This document shows, piece by piece, positions 49,717 through 62,080 of a stretch of DNA of 64,000 bases. The stretch lies in NCBI GenBank assembly GCA_022316685.1, contig JAKJHU010001808.1, forward strand, positions 1-64,000, in the 5' to 3' direction. The notes below the pieces were generated by a model, which searched no databases, was not told the DNA's origin, and saw nothing but the letters and a program-made list of their open reading frames with translations. Position 1 is the stretch's first letter. Each line of letters begins with the position of its first letter. Position numbers and translations under genes: made by a program. This stretch comes from Progne subis subis. Lineage: Eukaryota > Chordata > Aves > Passeriformes > Hirundinidae.

Positions 49717-52112
49717 TCACTCGTAGATCCAGTGCGCAGCTGTGTCCTCCCAGCACGGCAGCTCCTCCGGGCGGAACCAGAGCGAGATCTCCTGCTGGGC
49801 ATTCTCCACCGAGTCACTGCCGTGGATCACGTTCCTGTGGGCAAGCAGAAAGGGAGCAGCTCTAACCAAGCTGAGAAAGGTGGGAGGGGAATGCTGCAGC
49901 CTGGAAAACTCCCCCTTGACCAATTTCATTAAACCAACGGAGCCAGTCCCATCCCACAATATCCCTTCCTATCATGCACCCTCACCCTTGCAGCAGTGCC
50001 AGTTCCCAGCACTCCCTCCTCCTCTGCTGAGGAACATTTGTTTGCTACAGGAGGAGCTGAAAGTGGCTGCAGCTCTGGGATTTGCATTTTTATGTCAGTG
50101 ATTCCAGCTGTGCCTCCAGATTTTCCCCCTTCCATCAAAGCAGGTTTGGTATCAGACACCAGGAAACAGAGCTCTAGGCCAGGATGGTTCAGTAAGAGCT
50201 GTGTCTACCACAAGCCAGGCTGGGGCCACCCAAGGTCACCACCCATGGATATTCACCTGCTCCCATGAAAGGACTGAGTGGGAGCCTCCCTTCCTCTTCA
50301 CAGCCTGACAGTCCTGATTACCAGGGGAAAACAGGCAAACCCCACCTGCTTTCAACAGAGGACTCAGGAGGAAGGAAAGACACAAGCTAGGCTTTTCCTC
50401 CTACTGAAGCCAACACCAGGAAGCAGAGCTCGGCTCTGGTCTGAACACAAAAGGGAGAACTTCTGCTCTGGGAATGCAGACTCATGGCTCAGGCAGGCCT
50501 GGCACAGGAATGCCTGGACAGGATGCCCTGAAACACTGAGGGAAGAAGAAGTCAAAGCTCTCACTTGCTGACTTCAACACAGAAGTCTCCTCGGATGGTG
50601 CCAGGCCTGGATTCAGCTGGATTGGTCTCCCCGATCATAGTGCGAACTGTCTTCACCACATCCAGGCCCTGCCAGACCTACAGGGAGAGCAAAACCAGGA
50701 TCAGCTTCCACAGCTGCCCCAGCAGGTCACATCTGCCCTCAGAATTCCCCACTGGATCCACCAAGTGAGAGACAGGAAAGGGCCTCTCCAAATTATTCTT
50801 CTAAAGCTGATTTTGGAAAATAATCCAAATTGCCTGTGGATTTCTCCCTGTCCCTGGAAGCAGTCAAGGCCAGGCTGGATGGGGCTTGGAGCAACCTTGG
50901 TCTCATGGAAGGAGCCCCTGGCCATGGCAGGGGGTGGCACAAGGCCTTTAAGATCCCTTCCAACCCTTCTGTGATTTAATTTACAACAGAAAACATCCCT
51001 GCGGTTCAGTACCGCTTCAAGAGACCCTGAGGGGAGAAATCACTTTACTTCCACTGTGCCAACAGCCCGTGCTGCTCACACCTTGCACTTTGTCCCTGCT
51101 CCTCAGCCCAGGGCCCTGGCCAGCACTCACCATGGCCACGATGGGCCCGGAGCTCATGTACTTCACCAGGCGGCCGTAGAAGGGACGGTCCCGGAGGGCG
51201 AGGTAGTGTTCCTTCAGCAGCTCCTCCGAGGCCTGCACAGAGCACAGAGCTTAGTCTGCTCTCACACAGGGGATCTGGGCAAGGGCTGCACCTCAGGGAT
51301 GCACCAATCAAGAGAATTAAGCTCTTGCACAGATGCTCAACTCCAAGAGTGAAACAGCAGGAGCCTGACACAGACAGGGGTTTGCAGCTGCCAGCTTACA
51401 GTGACAGCCCTGGAGTACGAGCACAGCCAAGGGCACACATGCTCCTCATAGCTGGAATCACCCCTCCCAGTGCCAACTCTCCTCTGAGCTGCGAGGATTT
51501 GGTGCTGGAACGACATCAGCAGGCTGTGCAGGCAGAACCCCCAGGAGTCACCGGCACAACCGGGGTTTGGGGGGCTGCAGGGGCTCCCCGGCTCCAGGGA
51601 CCCCCAGCCTGGGGGGGCCCGGCCGCTCACCTGCAGCAGCTTCATCCCCACCAGCTGCAGCCCCTTCCTCTCGAAGCGCCGGATGATCTCCCCGACCAGG
51701 TGCCGCTGGACCCCGTCCGGTTTGATGGCCACGAAGGTTCGTTCATTGACCCCGCCGAAGGCTGCAAGGAGAGGGCAGAGGTCTGAGGGGGGAAGGAGAC
51801 ACCTCCAGGCCTTCAGCCAAGCGGGCACAGGGGGGTCGCAGGCCCTCAGCCGTGGGGGCGCAGGGGGGTTCCCAGGTTCCCGCAGAGGAGGGCAGCGCGG
51901 TCCCGGCCGCGGCCGCCGGGTGCGGAGGGCACAGGGACAGGAGAGCCCCGGCCCGGGCCTTCAGCCGCGGGGTCTCTCCCGGGGAACGGAGGTCCCTGGC
52001 CCCCAGGCACAGGGGGAGAGGGGGTCCCTGCTCCTCAGGCCCAGCGCTGGGGTTCCCGTCCCGTACCACTGTGGAAGAGGCCGGCGAAAAGCCCCAGCAC
52101 CAGGCAGATCAT
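49717..52112 (-). CDS. NME3: Nucleoside diphosphate kinase 3, complete in five exons
   Basis: Exons 52112-52067, 51761-51631, 51232-51131, 50677-50565 and 49834-49717 (TGA) join in phase to 169 residues, the exact length of human NME3. The N terminus [16 protein letters not shown] is the hydrophobic leader that distinguishes NME3 from NME1, NME2 and NME4 and is known to target it to membranes including the mitochondrial outer membrane. The NDPK fold follows: [57 protein letters not shown], then [20 protein letters not shown] with the phosphohistidine at His135, and a [11 protein letters not shown] end. It transfers the gamma-phosphate from NTPs to NDPs. No defects are seen. SPSB3 lies upstream; in mammals MRPS34 and EME2 lie between them. 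Confidence 0.97.
50830..50985 (+). mobile_element. CR1 LINE 3' fragment in NME3 intron 3
   Basis: Text 'ggccaggctggatggggctt' and 'cagggggtggcacaaggcct', ending 'cttccaacccttctgtgatt', is a plus-strand CR1 3' end. Confidence 0.83.
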
Positions 52113-52446
52113 GGCGGCGCCGCTCTTAAAGGGGCCGCGCTCCCCCCGGGCTGTCACCGCCCCTCGCGGAACCATCGTGCCGGGGGCGCGGAGCGGCGGC
52201 GCCGAGACATGGGGACACCGGGTACCATGGCAACGGGTACCCATGGCAACAGGCGGGGCGTGGTGCTGCCGGGGCCGCGGGGGACAGCGGGCCCCACCCG
52301 TGCGAGGTGTCCCGGCCGCAGCCAGGCGCTCCCGATGGAGGCGGGGGACAGCGGGCCCCACCCGTGCGAGGTGTCCCGGCCGCAGCCAGGCGCTCCCGAT
52401 GGAGGCGGGGGACAGCGGGCCCCACCCGTGCGAGGTGTCCCGGCCG
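52113..52446 (-). promoter_or_regulatory. NME3: NME3 promoter with paired RFX-like X-boxes and a 64-bp tandem repeat
   Basis: The DNA upstream of the NME3 ATG is CpG-rich. At 52221-52234 and 52236-52250 lie two X-box-like sites, GGTACC-AT-GGCAAC and GGTACC-CAT-GGCAAC. Each has a perfect RGYAAC half, spacers of 2 and 3 bp, and one mismatch in the GTNRCC half. They sit 110-140 bp before the ATG. From 52278 a 64-bp unit repeats about 2.7 times. RFX factors commonly drive ciliary genes; binding here is inferred. Confidence 0.55.
52278..52446. repeat. 64-bp tandem repeat, about 2.7 copies
   Basis: The text 'gacagcgggccccacccgtg' then 'cgaggtgtcccggccgcagc' recurs at 52283, 52347 and 52411, with near-perfect identity. 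Confidence 0.92.
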
Positions 52447-55400
52447 CCGCTGCCTCCTTGCTGCCGCCTCTGAGCTCCCCTGTGCCGCTGGCCCGACGAC
52501 AGCGTACCGGTGTTTACGAGGCTGTTTTGCCTTTGCTGTCTCTGTCGTCGCGGTCGCGACTGCACGCTAGTCGTGGTTAGACCAGTCCGGTGCTCTTGTG
52601 GTACTGACCAGCCCCTCGAGCTCGGGCAGGCCCAGGCTGGGACCTCTGGAAGAGGAGCTTTGAGCTCGCCCGGTCTGTGCTGCAGGAGCAGAAGGGCAGA
52701 GCTGCAGCCCCGCAGGGCTGGGGAGCTCCTCCGTACAGAGCACACGTTGCTGATTTAATTTTGGGGTGTCAGATCGCGGTTGTTAACGCGCTCTCAGCCT
52801 CAGGGGTCGTTAGGGAGGGATAGGTAGAACTGCACTCCAGGGCTCCATTTCCTTCTCTCAGGAACTCACCTCTTGGTTCAGCTCCCCCCAAGATCAGCCT
52901 CTGGAAATGCCAGCGCATGAAATACTTTCGCCAGGTGCCCTGAGGAGGGCTGGATTTGCTCCCGGAGCTGTTCAGGTGCCTCATGGAGTGCTGGGCCTGC
53001 TCCAATCCTGCTCCTCGTGTTCAGACACTGTTCTGCTCCCTCTCCTCTGTTCAGGTCTTGACTGGGACAAGCAGGGATCTGTCCCCGAACAGCAGGGATC
53101 CAGCTGCTTTATCCAACATAGTTTTGAGTAAATTATTCCCGCGTTTGTACCAATAATTAGCGGCTGTATCCTGGAGGTCCAGAGCGTGTCCTTGCCTGAT
53201 GAAAGTTGAGCCCGTTTGCTCCAGCACGCTCATGCCGTTATCTGCCCGTGGAAAAGCCTTTGTAGGATAAACACGGTCGGTCGTGGACACGGCTCGGGCG
53301 GTGAGGGCGGTCCCAGAGGCTGTTCCCCGCAATTCCCGGAGCTCTGGTGCCGGCAGAGGGAGCGCAGGCAGCGCGGAGGAGCTCGCAGCCCCGCTGGGAG
53401 ACTCCCCGAAAACAATGCTGGGATTTTAAGGTGCACGAGCAGCCCTTGTTGTCAGCCCTCCCTTTGTGTTCTTACGGACAGCCGGGCTATTTTGTTGAAG
53501 CATCACAAACAAATCCTGCCCGGAGCAGGTGTCTGTGAAAGGGAACAGCCCTCACACGGTTTGCAAAAGTTGCAGAGCGCTCTGAGGAAGGTGCCCAGTA
53601 GATGGTGTCAGCTCTCATTAGCTGCTCACAGAGCCACTAATTAAGAGCACATTCTGCATGCGCTGCCGGTGACATCTGTGTGTGTCCAGCCTGGTGTGCA
53701 GCACTGGGAGTGTGGATGAAGGGAGTGTGGCAGGTGGTGAAACCCAGCTTCCTAACCCCAGCCTGATGGCTGATCTGAGTCTTCCTTCACAGAGGGCTGC
53801 TCCAGAAATAATGATGTTTCTGTCAATTTAATAAGATTTATCCTAGCACACTTTTCAAGGCACCTGCAGAGGTGTCAGTGATAAAGTCAACAGCTCCGTC
53901 CCCAGCCCAGCCAGCACTGTGTGTGCTGCAGGCAGCCAGACTTCCACACAGGCAGAATCCCTCATTTCACACTCGTTTTATTTTTGTTGTTTATTAATGC
54001 TGTTTAAACGCCTCATTTTCTCATGCCAGTTCTGTCGTTCTCCACAGGTCTCCTCAGAGATCCCAGTGAAGGGATCACTCGGGTGAAGAGTTTCATTTCC
54101 TTAGACTATAAATGTTCTTTTGAGCCTCAGGCAGTTCCCTGCAGCAGAACTTGGAGGAGAAACATGTCGAGCACTCTCCACTTGGGTGAGTCCTTCTCAT
54201 CTCTGGCAATGATGTGCTGTGGGGAGAAAGCTTCGACTTCCCTCTCTAGGAGCCCCAGAAATGCGGATTGCTGGTGACCAGGTATCTTGGGAAATAAAGC
54301 TGGGCCTGATTCCCAGGCAGATTATTCCTGAGCCAGTGTCTTTTAGGCACAGTTTTAGGCAGGTGTGTATCTAGGATAAGCACAGGGAGCTGCAGTAAGC
54401 AAGAAAGAGCACAGATCCTTCCTACGGAGCTTTCACTTGGGTGCTCAGCATTCTCAGCCCAGATGTGCACATGGAATGGTGCCACAGGCAACAGCTGCAC
54501 ATCTGGAAAGGGCTGAAGAAATCTGCTGCCGCGTTTAGAAAGCCCAGTGATCACTTTCTGAGCCCCTCACTGGGAACCTGAAAGGCCAGGTACCTTCTGG
54601 CACCAAGTATCTTCTCAGTTCAGTGGGAAGGTTCTGTGTGGGAAGATCCCGGTGTGGCAGGGGAGGCCGGGGGGGCTGCTCCCGTGCCCACCCCCACTGC
54701 AGGAATTTCAGGCGGAGGCAGAACTCTATTTTTGCTCTTGCTGGATAGAACATTGCAGATCCTGTGGTTATGTAAGAGACTCCAGAGCATGTAGGTGCAG
54801 ATAACGTGGCCATCCAACACTGTGCCGTGCAGACAAAGGCTTTTTGTCTCCTTTCATCACGCTTAGAAACTTCTGCAGTTGGCAGAACTGCCTTCCTTCT
54901 CAGGCTCTTTTTGCACCTTTTTGCTTGTCTGGGGAGGATTTTCACCTTTTAGTCCAGTCATGGTCTTTCACTAGCCTGGAGCATTGGTGCCTCTCACAGT
55001 GTGGGCTCTGCACAGGTGCAGACCTGTCTGCTTCCATACTGGACCACTGATCCTGCTGGAAATATTTCACCTTTTAGGATAAAGAGGGCTTAGTAGGGCC
55101 AGATGATTTCCTGAAGCACCTTTTGCTGGACACAGGTGATACAGTTATCAGAGCCAGAGCTCCACAAAGCGCTCCACAGCAGGGTCCATTCCAAACTTGC
55201 ATTGCTCCACCCTGCAACGAAGCTCTGATACAGAGGGGGGTGGTCTGAAAGTGGGAGTAGCTGTCTGAGAACAGCAGAAGGTCTCCAGGGATACACCCAG
55301 GACACATGGTGCTTCCTCTGGCTCAGGCCAGACTTACCTTTCCTGGCATTTGGCTTTCCCATTCTCGTGGAGTCCATAAAAGATTTCCTTGAAAGAAACA

Positions 55401-55745
55401 CTCAGCACTTTGAAGTGGATGTTTGTGTTAGTTCTCACTTCTGTGCAGTGCTACAGCATTTTATTTATACCTGTGCTTCTTCCCTGAGAAATTCCCAGTC
55501 TATCCAGTCCACCCAAGACTGGAGAAGAACAGGCTGGAATAGGCAGTGCCAGGGAGGAGATGGGCCTGGACGCCTTGTCGTGTGTTCTGAGCGTGTCACT
55601 CGTGTGCTGCTCCCAGTCCTGGCTCCTTCCTGTCCTTAGGTGCACAGCAGAGGAGTCTCCTCTGTGCTGATGCTGGGATCACATCCAAAGCTCCTGCACA
55701 GATCCAGCTGGAGTAGCTTGGTCTGTCCTGTTCTGTCTGGAGTAT
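52447..55745. other. Intergenic DNA between NME3 and SPSB3, no gene recognised
   Basis: About 3.3 kb with a second small GC-rich patch near 53280-53420. A plausible plus-strand exon shape (acceptor 'ttctccacag' before 54050, donor 'ggtgag' near 54185) has no recognisable coding content. No MRPS34 or EME2 motif was seen on either strand. Confidence 0.5.
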
Positions 55746-55749
55746 TTCA

Positions 55750-56170
55750 CAGAATCCCAGAATGGTTTGGGTTGGAAGAGACCTTAAAACCCATCTCATT
55801 CCACTCCCCTGCCATGGCAGGGACACCTTCCACCATCCCAGGCTGCTCCAAGCCCCAATGTCCAACCTTGGACATTGCCAGGGATCCAGGGGCAGCCACA
55901 GCTGCTCTGGGCACCCTGTGCCAGGGCCTGCCCACCCTCCCAGGGAACAATTCCTGCCCAATCTCCCATCCAGCCCTGCTCTCTGGCAGTGGAAGCCATT
56001 CCCTGTGTCCTGTCCCTCCATCCCTTGTCCCCAGCCCCTCTGCAGCTCTCCTGGAGCCCCTTTAGGCCCTGGCAGGGGCTCTGAGCTCTCCCTGGAGCCT
56101 TCTCCTCTCCAGGTGAGCACCCCCAGCTCTCCCAGCCTGGCTCCAGAGCAGAGGAGCTCCAGCCCTTGGA
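55750..56170 (-). mobile_element. CR1 LINE fragment
   Basis: Reverse-strand CR1: 'cagaatggtttgggttggaa', 'ccatcccaggctgctccaag', 'gggcaccctgtgccagggcc' and 'caggtgagcacccccagctc'. It is nearly the same as 42900-43360 but in opposite orientation. Confidence 0.9.
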
Positions 56171-57075
56171 GCATCAGGGATGATTTCTCAGGGACAGCCC
56201 CTGAGAAACAGCTCCTCAGTTCCTTCTCACTTAACCCTGTGAGGATAATTTTTTTTTGTATGAAAACTCATCTGTGGCCTGTGGAGTTCTGCCAGCCAGT
56301 GGGTCTCACCATGGTTTGGGGTCTCCTCTCACTCACAGGGGAGCTGCTGCCTCACCTTTATCTCCAGCATGGAGTCAGATCAGAGGTGGCAGATGTGGGA
56401 CTAAGGCTGACCGTTCCCTATTTACAGACAGCAGCCCTGTGGTGTGAGCCCTGTGCCCAGAGCAGGGCGGGCAGCAGCCCCTGAGCCTGGGAATGCAGAG
56501 CCCCAGCTCCCTGGAAGCTTCCTTTGCCTCATGAGGAGATAATGGAGGTAAAACTTGGGGGCCGTGAAGGTTTCTGTCACTCGGGTTGAGCTGATGGCGA
56601 AGTCCCACGTGTGTGAGTTCTGTGAAGGAATGCTTTCCCAGGTACATGGTGGCTGGCTTGGAGCAGGTTGTATCCATTTGCTTACACCTTCACCCTGGCT
56701 GGCAGTGGGATTGAGGAGGGGCTGCAAACTTTGAGGCACTATTTGGAGCCCCTTGTTCTTAGCACTCTTGTTCAGAGGGGCCTGAAGGAGCCTCCCCTCT
56801 CCAAATCCACCATCAGCTGCTCAGCTGTGAGGGGCTGTTGGTTCTCCCTCAGTTCCGTGCCTGGAGGAGCCTGTGTCCACGCAGTGGTGCCCCTTGTGAT
56901 GCCACAGCAGTCACAAACCAGGTCAAACACCATCTAAACCCTGGCTTGGTATCCCCTGAGCTAAATTCCTGCCCTGCATGAATGAGCCCCAAAGGGAGTT
57001 AGGACTCACAGCTTATGGGGAGATAAGAAAGATGAGCAGCTTTACTGTAGCTGAGTAAACAGCTCTGGGCAGCTC
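56171..57075. other. Intergenic DNA, no feature recognised
   Basis: About 0.9 kb of unique-looking sequence between a CR1 fragment and the 21-bp minisatellite. Confidence 0.5.
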
Positions 57076-57845
57076 AGCCCCTGCCCTGCCATCCCTGCTC
57101 CATCCCCTGCTCCATCTCCTGCTCCATCCTCTGCCATCCCTGCTCCATCCCTGCTCCATCCCTGCTCCCATCCCCTGCCATCCCTGCTCCATCCCTGCTC
57201 CATCTCCTGCTCCATTCTCTGCTCCATCCCCTGCCATCCCTGCTCCATCCCCTGCAATCCCTGCTCCATCCCCTGCCATCCCTGCTCCATCCCCTGCCAT
57301 CCCTGCTCCTCCCCTGCCATCCCTGCTCCATTTCTGCCATCCCTGCTCCATCCCCTGCCATCCCTGCTCCATCCCCTGCCATCCCTGCTCCATCCCCTGC
57401 CATCCCTGCTCCATCCCCTGCCATCCCTGCTCCTCCCCTGCCATCCCTGCTCCATTTCTGCCATCCCTGCTCCATCCCCTGCAATCCCTGCTCCATCCCC
57501 TGCCATCCCTGCTCCATCCCCTGCCATCCCTGCTCCTCCCCTGCCATCCCTGCTCCATCTCCTGCAATCCCTGCTCCATCCCCTGCAATCCCTGCTCCAT
57601 CCCCTGCAATCCCTGCTCCATCCCCTGCAATCCCTGCTCCATCCCCTGCCATCCCTGCTCCATCCCCTGCCATCCCTGCTCCATCCCCTGCCATCCCTGC
57701 TCCTCCCCTGCCATCCCTGCTCCTCCCCTGCAATCCCTGCTCCATCCCCTGCAATCCCTGCTCCATTTCTGCAATCCCTGCTCCATCCCCTGCCATCCCT
57801 GCTCCATCCCCTGCCATCCCTGCTCCATTCCCTTTCATCCCTGCC
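57076..57845. repeat. Minisatellite, 21-bp unit, about 35-40 copies
   Basis: The unit is 'cccctgccatccctgctcca' plus t. Variants are ccatc/caatc, and shorter units ('cccctgccatccctgctcct' or 'ccatttctg') recur in a higher-order pattern. The unit is a multiple of three without stops on the minus strand, so long Gly/Asp/Arg frames there are artefacts. Confidence 0.96.
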
Positions 57846-60800
57846 CCCGTTTGGAAATGATGTCAAGTTCAAGTGCAGCCTTTGACCGAACACCACCGTG
57901 CCCGTGCCCGCTAGGCCATATCAGGAAGTACTGCATCCACTGGTTTTTTGGCCACTCCTAGGGATGGTGCCGTGCTCCTCTCACCTGTGAGCTGAGAGCA
58001 TCATCCTCACTTGTGAGAAGCGCTGAGGGCCTCGGGCTGTCCCGGCTCACCCGGGCTTTGGTCGGGGTGTGACACGTTTCACCTCTGTCTCTCCTCTGGG
58101 TGCTGCAGCCATGGGGTAACTCCACAGTGCTGTCCCTCCTTGTGAGGCAGGAATTTGGCCAGCACCTCTCTGATGAGGGCAACAAAAAAACAACTGGACA
58201 AGCAAGTCTTTCCCTCACATCCCAAGCCCAGAGCTGTGGGAAGCTTCAGTGAAAGTTCCAGGAATGTCTGTCTGTGGCTGCCAGCCTGTCCTTGACGCTG
58301 TCAGTGGAAGGGCTCAGATTATTTGTGTTTCTCAAGATGTTTTTGAGTCTTTGCAGATGAAGATCTGTTCTCGTGGTGAATGCAGCGGTGACTCAGCACT
58401 AGGGAAGGAAGGAAGATTACCTTAGGAAAATCTTTCCACCCCTGTGCTCTGGAGATGTCCAGGAAACGAAGAAGATTGAGTGGGAAAAAATATTAGCTCT
58501 TAGCAGAAGAAGGCTTTAGAAGCAGCACAGAGCTTAATGCCAGTGCAGGGCTGCAGAGTCTGAGGTCTGGGCACACACCAGCCTCACCTGCTCCCAGCTC
58601 TTTCTGCAGGAGACAGCTGCAGCTGCAGGAGTTTTTTTCCTGCCCTTCCAGGGTCAGGGGTTGCAAGAGGAGAAGGACAACCCAGGGCTCTGGCAAGTGT
58701 GGAAGTGACAATTCCAGCAGTAGAACAGTCAGCCCTGCAGCAGCAGCAGCTACAGTAGGAGCTGTACTCCCCTGCTGGAGGCGAGCCCCCAAAGCCCTCT
58801 GTGGCCTGTTCAAGCCTGAAGGACAAGGGCAGGGAGGGCTGTCATGGGCATCCTCACTAAAAGCTGTGCTGATGGAGCAAACAAGCCCTGAATGTGCCAC
58901 CAGTTCCCCAGGGAAGCAAGCCTTGTCTCTGGGTGTGTGATTAAACCAGAGCCTTGTTCCAGCAGTATCTGCTCACCTCCTGTCGGCCCTCCCAGGCCCC
59001 TCCCTGCTGTGGTCTCTCTTCCCAGGACCTGCTTGCATCACCTGGGCATGTTCCCCAGTGACACCTTTGGCTGCCCACCCAGCCAGGGCAGCTCAGTGGC
59101 TGTTGGGGAATCCACTGTTCCCCATGGTCTGTCCCTCAGCTCTGGTCCTGATGTCCCTGCAGCCCCTTAGGCAGAAAATGTGTCACCCTGGAGCTGTGGG
59201 GGCTTTCCACGGGACACCAACCTCCGAGCTTCCTGCTGTTCCTGACTGAGAAGGGCAGGAGCAGGATTAGACTGGGATGCTCTGACCCTTCTGACAGCAG
59301 CTCAGCCAATGGATGAAGGCACATTTTTATCAGCTTGTGCTTGTTTTTGTGAGATTTAATCATATAAAACTCCTACTAGATGAAGAACTCTGACAGAACT
59401 CTTCTTCTGTAATCTCATGTAGCCAAATACTCTCCTGTCCTTGTCCTTCCCCTGGAGCTTTGTTCTCTGGTCTCAGCAGAGCCCCTTTGGAAGATGTGTT
59501 TCTTCCCACTGCCAGAGGGCAGGGCTGGATGGGAGATTGGGCAGGAATTGTTCCCTGGGAGGGTGGGCAGGCCCTGGCACAGGGTGCCCAGAGCAGCTGT
59601 GGCTGCCCCTGGATCCCTGAAGTGTCCAAGGCCAGGCTGGACACTGGGGCTTGGAGCAGCCTGGGACGGTAGAAGGTGACCTGGGAAGGGGGTGGGATGA
59701 GATGTGCTTTAAGGTCCTTTCCAATCCAGACCATTCTAGGATTTTATGAAGTGGCCTTTCAGCTCTCTGCAGAGACAGCACACAAGTGAGTTTGTGCAAG
59801 GGCTGTTTCCAAGTGCTAGATATTTGTTTGTTCTGAGCTTTATCCCCCCCATCCTGCTATGTTTGGATGAAGGCTGAGTCATAGATCCTCACTGTAAGAA
59901 TGGGATTGAGTCCTGCAGGGAAGATTGGGGTCTTCTAGAGCATCTGTGCTAACTGTTCCCTCCTCTTCTGTGCTCGAAGGCCTTTAGGGAATGCAGCACA
60001 GGTGACGACAAGTGACACCCTCTGAGCACCCCAGGGGACATGGGACATCAGTGGCAAAGGCATTGGAGCAAACTCACCCTGCCCCATCTCTAAGCCCAGC
60101 CTTGTTCTGGCTCTCTCCTGGTCCCCACAGAGGGACTCTGGGTGCTGTTGGTCACTCCTTTTATCTGCCACTGCTTGGTTGTGCCTCAGCTGCAGCTCGG
60201 AGCCTGGCCAGGGAAAGCAGCTGATTCTCCCTCAGAATAGAGACTTGCACATCAATAAATGTCTTGTTCCAGATGTTTTCTTCAGCCTCTTGGCTCTTAT
60301 TTCCTCTTTTAGCTTCCCCAGCTTTCTATCCCGCTGGCTGGAAAGCTGCCTGTCTCCTGGGAGAAGCTAAGGAATGTTGGAACAGGGGCTGGATGGAACC
60401 CTGTCCTTGCAGGTGAGGTGATGGACAAGCCGTGCATTTTCTTCAGCGTGTCCTGACTTTCCATGTCTGCTCTGGCTCTTTGTGGGATCTGTTACTGTAG
60501 ATCCTGCTGTGGCTTCCAGGGACAAGTGGGTTCTGGTTGAGTCACTTTGGAAAACACCTGCCATCTGTCAAAAGCAGCTGAGAGGAGATGATCCACTTCC
60601 TTGGGGTAACGCAGCCCAGGGCAGGGGAGTTTGTTCATTGAACAAGAGAAAATGCTGAATAAGCTCCAGAAAATCCATGGGAAATGGTGGGTTAGGATGG
60701 GACTCTCTTTTGCCAAAGCAAATGCTCCATTATTATTCAGAAATAGCTACAGCCAGGACGGGGGTGGGTCAGGGCTCCCCCAGTGCCTGCTGAGGTTTGG

Positions 60801-61135
60801 GATTATGCACTGGGGCTTTCCACAGCAATACAGAACCCCTGAACTTCCTCCCACAGCCCTGGAGCAACCAGTGCTGCAGGAGAGCCCCTCCAAACCACCT
60901 TCCTCCCTGCTGCTGCTGCTTGAGTCAGTTCCCAGGGAAGAGCAAACCAGCAAGGCAGCTTGTTGTGGCTGCAGCACCGCTCCAGAGGCACACAGAGCCT
61001 GACCTGCTGCACAAAGGTTCTCCTTCAGAGCCTGGCCACGAGCAGCAAGAGCCATCCGTGCTTCAGGATTTGGGAATGAGCTCAGCAGGGAGTAAGTGCA
61101 CATGGTGCCAGTTTTACCCGAGCCTGTGGGGGTGT
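57846..61135. other. Intergenic DNA, no gene recognised
   Basis: About 3.3 kb with one CR1 fragment at 59508-59750. I see no coding similarity on either strand. Confidence 0.5.
59508..59750 (+). mobile_element. CR1 LINE 3' fragment
   Basis: Plus-strand CR1: 'gattgggcaggaattgttcc', 'gcacagggtgcccagagcag' and the tail 'ttccaatccagaccattcta'. Confidence 0.87.
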
Positions 61136-61587
61136 GTGATGGGAGCAGAGGAAACAGCAGCAGCTGGAACGTGTTGGGAGAAAACCCACAGAGAACTGGT
61201 TAAAAGCCATTTCCCATCCACACCTCAGCTCTGTCCCACCTTCCAATGCCCTTTGCAAGGCTGACAGCACCAGCTCAGCCCTGACTCCTCAGCAGTGCAC
61301 CAGAGGACTCAAAGGGTGGGGAAAAGCCCCGTGAGCTGACCACAGGCCCTGCAGGGAGGGCCCTGGGTTGGCACCGGTCCTGTGGGAGCACAGAGCCCGT
61401 AACCAATGAGTCACTTGTCCAGATCCTACTCCAGCTTTTCCTCTCAGCAGGACCACAGTCTTGGAGGGGCTGCTCTGCTTCCAGGCTCTGGGGTGGAGGT
61501 TTGGGGTGTCTGTCCCAGCGTGACCTGCCAGAGAACAGGCGCTATAAACACTGCAGCCTCCCTTCCAGTGCACAGCCACCGGCATCA

Positions 61588-62080
61588 TCAGCCTGGCTCC
61601 GCTGAGCATCACCCCAGCCAGACTTCTGCTGCAGGGAGAAGCAGAGGCAAGAGGAGCTCTGCTGCCTCCCCCTCCTCCAGCTCTGACACACAACTGCTGC
61701 AGCCAAAACCTCCCCTCCACTGCTGCCCAGGCTACTTGTGACAAGCACCTGCAGCCCCCTGCCTTCAAGAGGGCCCCAAGAGGAACAGACAGCTTCTACT
61801 TTTATTATTACAGTTTAACAGTCTTGGAGAGAGGAGAAGCAGCAGGAACCAACATGCAAAGCAATTAAAAGTCCCCAGGGGCTGGAGGAAGACCACCCCC
61901 AGCTCAGCTCCTGTGCCTGCTCCCAGCAGAGTCTCTGAGGGCCCTTTCCCTCCAGCTGCTGCTCCGTCGTGCCCCAGAGTGGGACGAGGTCATGGCAGAC
62001 ACCAAACCTACACACAGAGAGGAGAGGACTGGCCTGGGACTGTGTCTCCATGAGCCAGGTCTGTTATCTGACTGGAATCC
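61588..62080 (-). repeat. Near-identical duplicated core in the SPSB3 3' region
   Basis: By eye, this roughly 480-bp stretch differs from 47553-48050 by about four substitutions and two short indels up to position 62060. It spans the SPSB3 poly(A) signal (61806-61801). The DNA on both sides is far more diverged between the two copies. Confidence 0.9.

Noticed and set aside
54050..54185. Possible plus-strand exon with an ATG (MSSTLHLG) between NME3 and SPSB3
   Set aside because: Splice-like borders occur by chance; the peptide is not recognised and no partner exons were found.
57013..57896. Three overlapping minus-strand frames of 250-284 codons rich in Gly, Asp, Arg and Trp
   Set aside because: All are frames of the 21-bp minisatellite; no start context or flanking exons support a protein.
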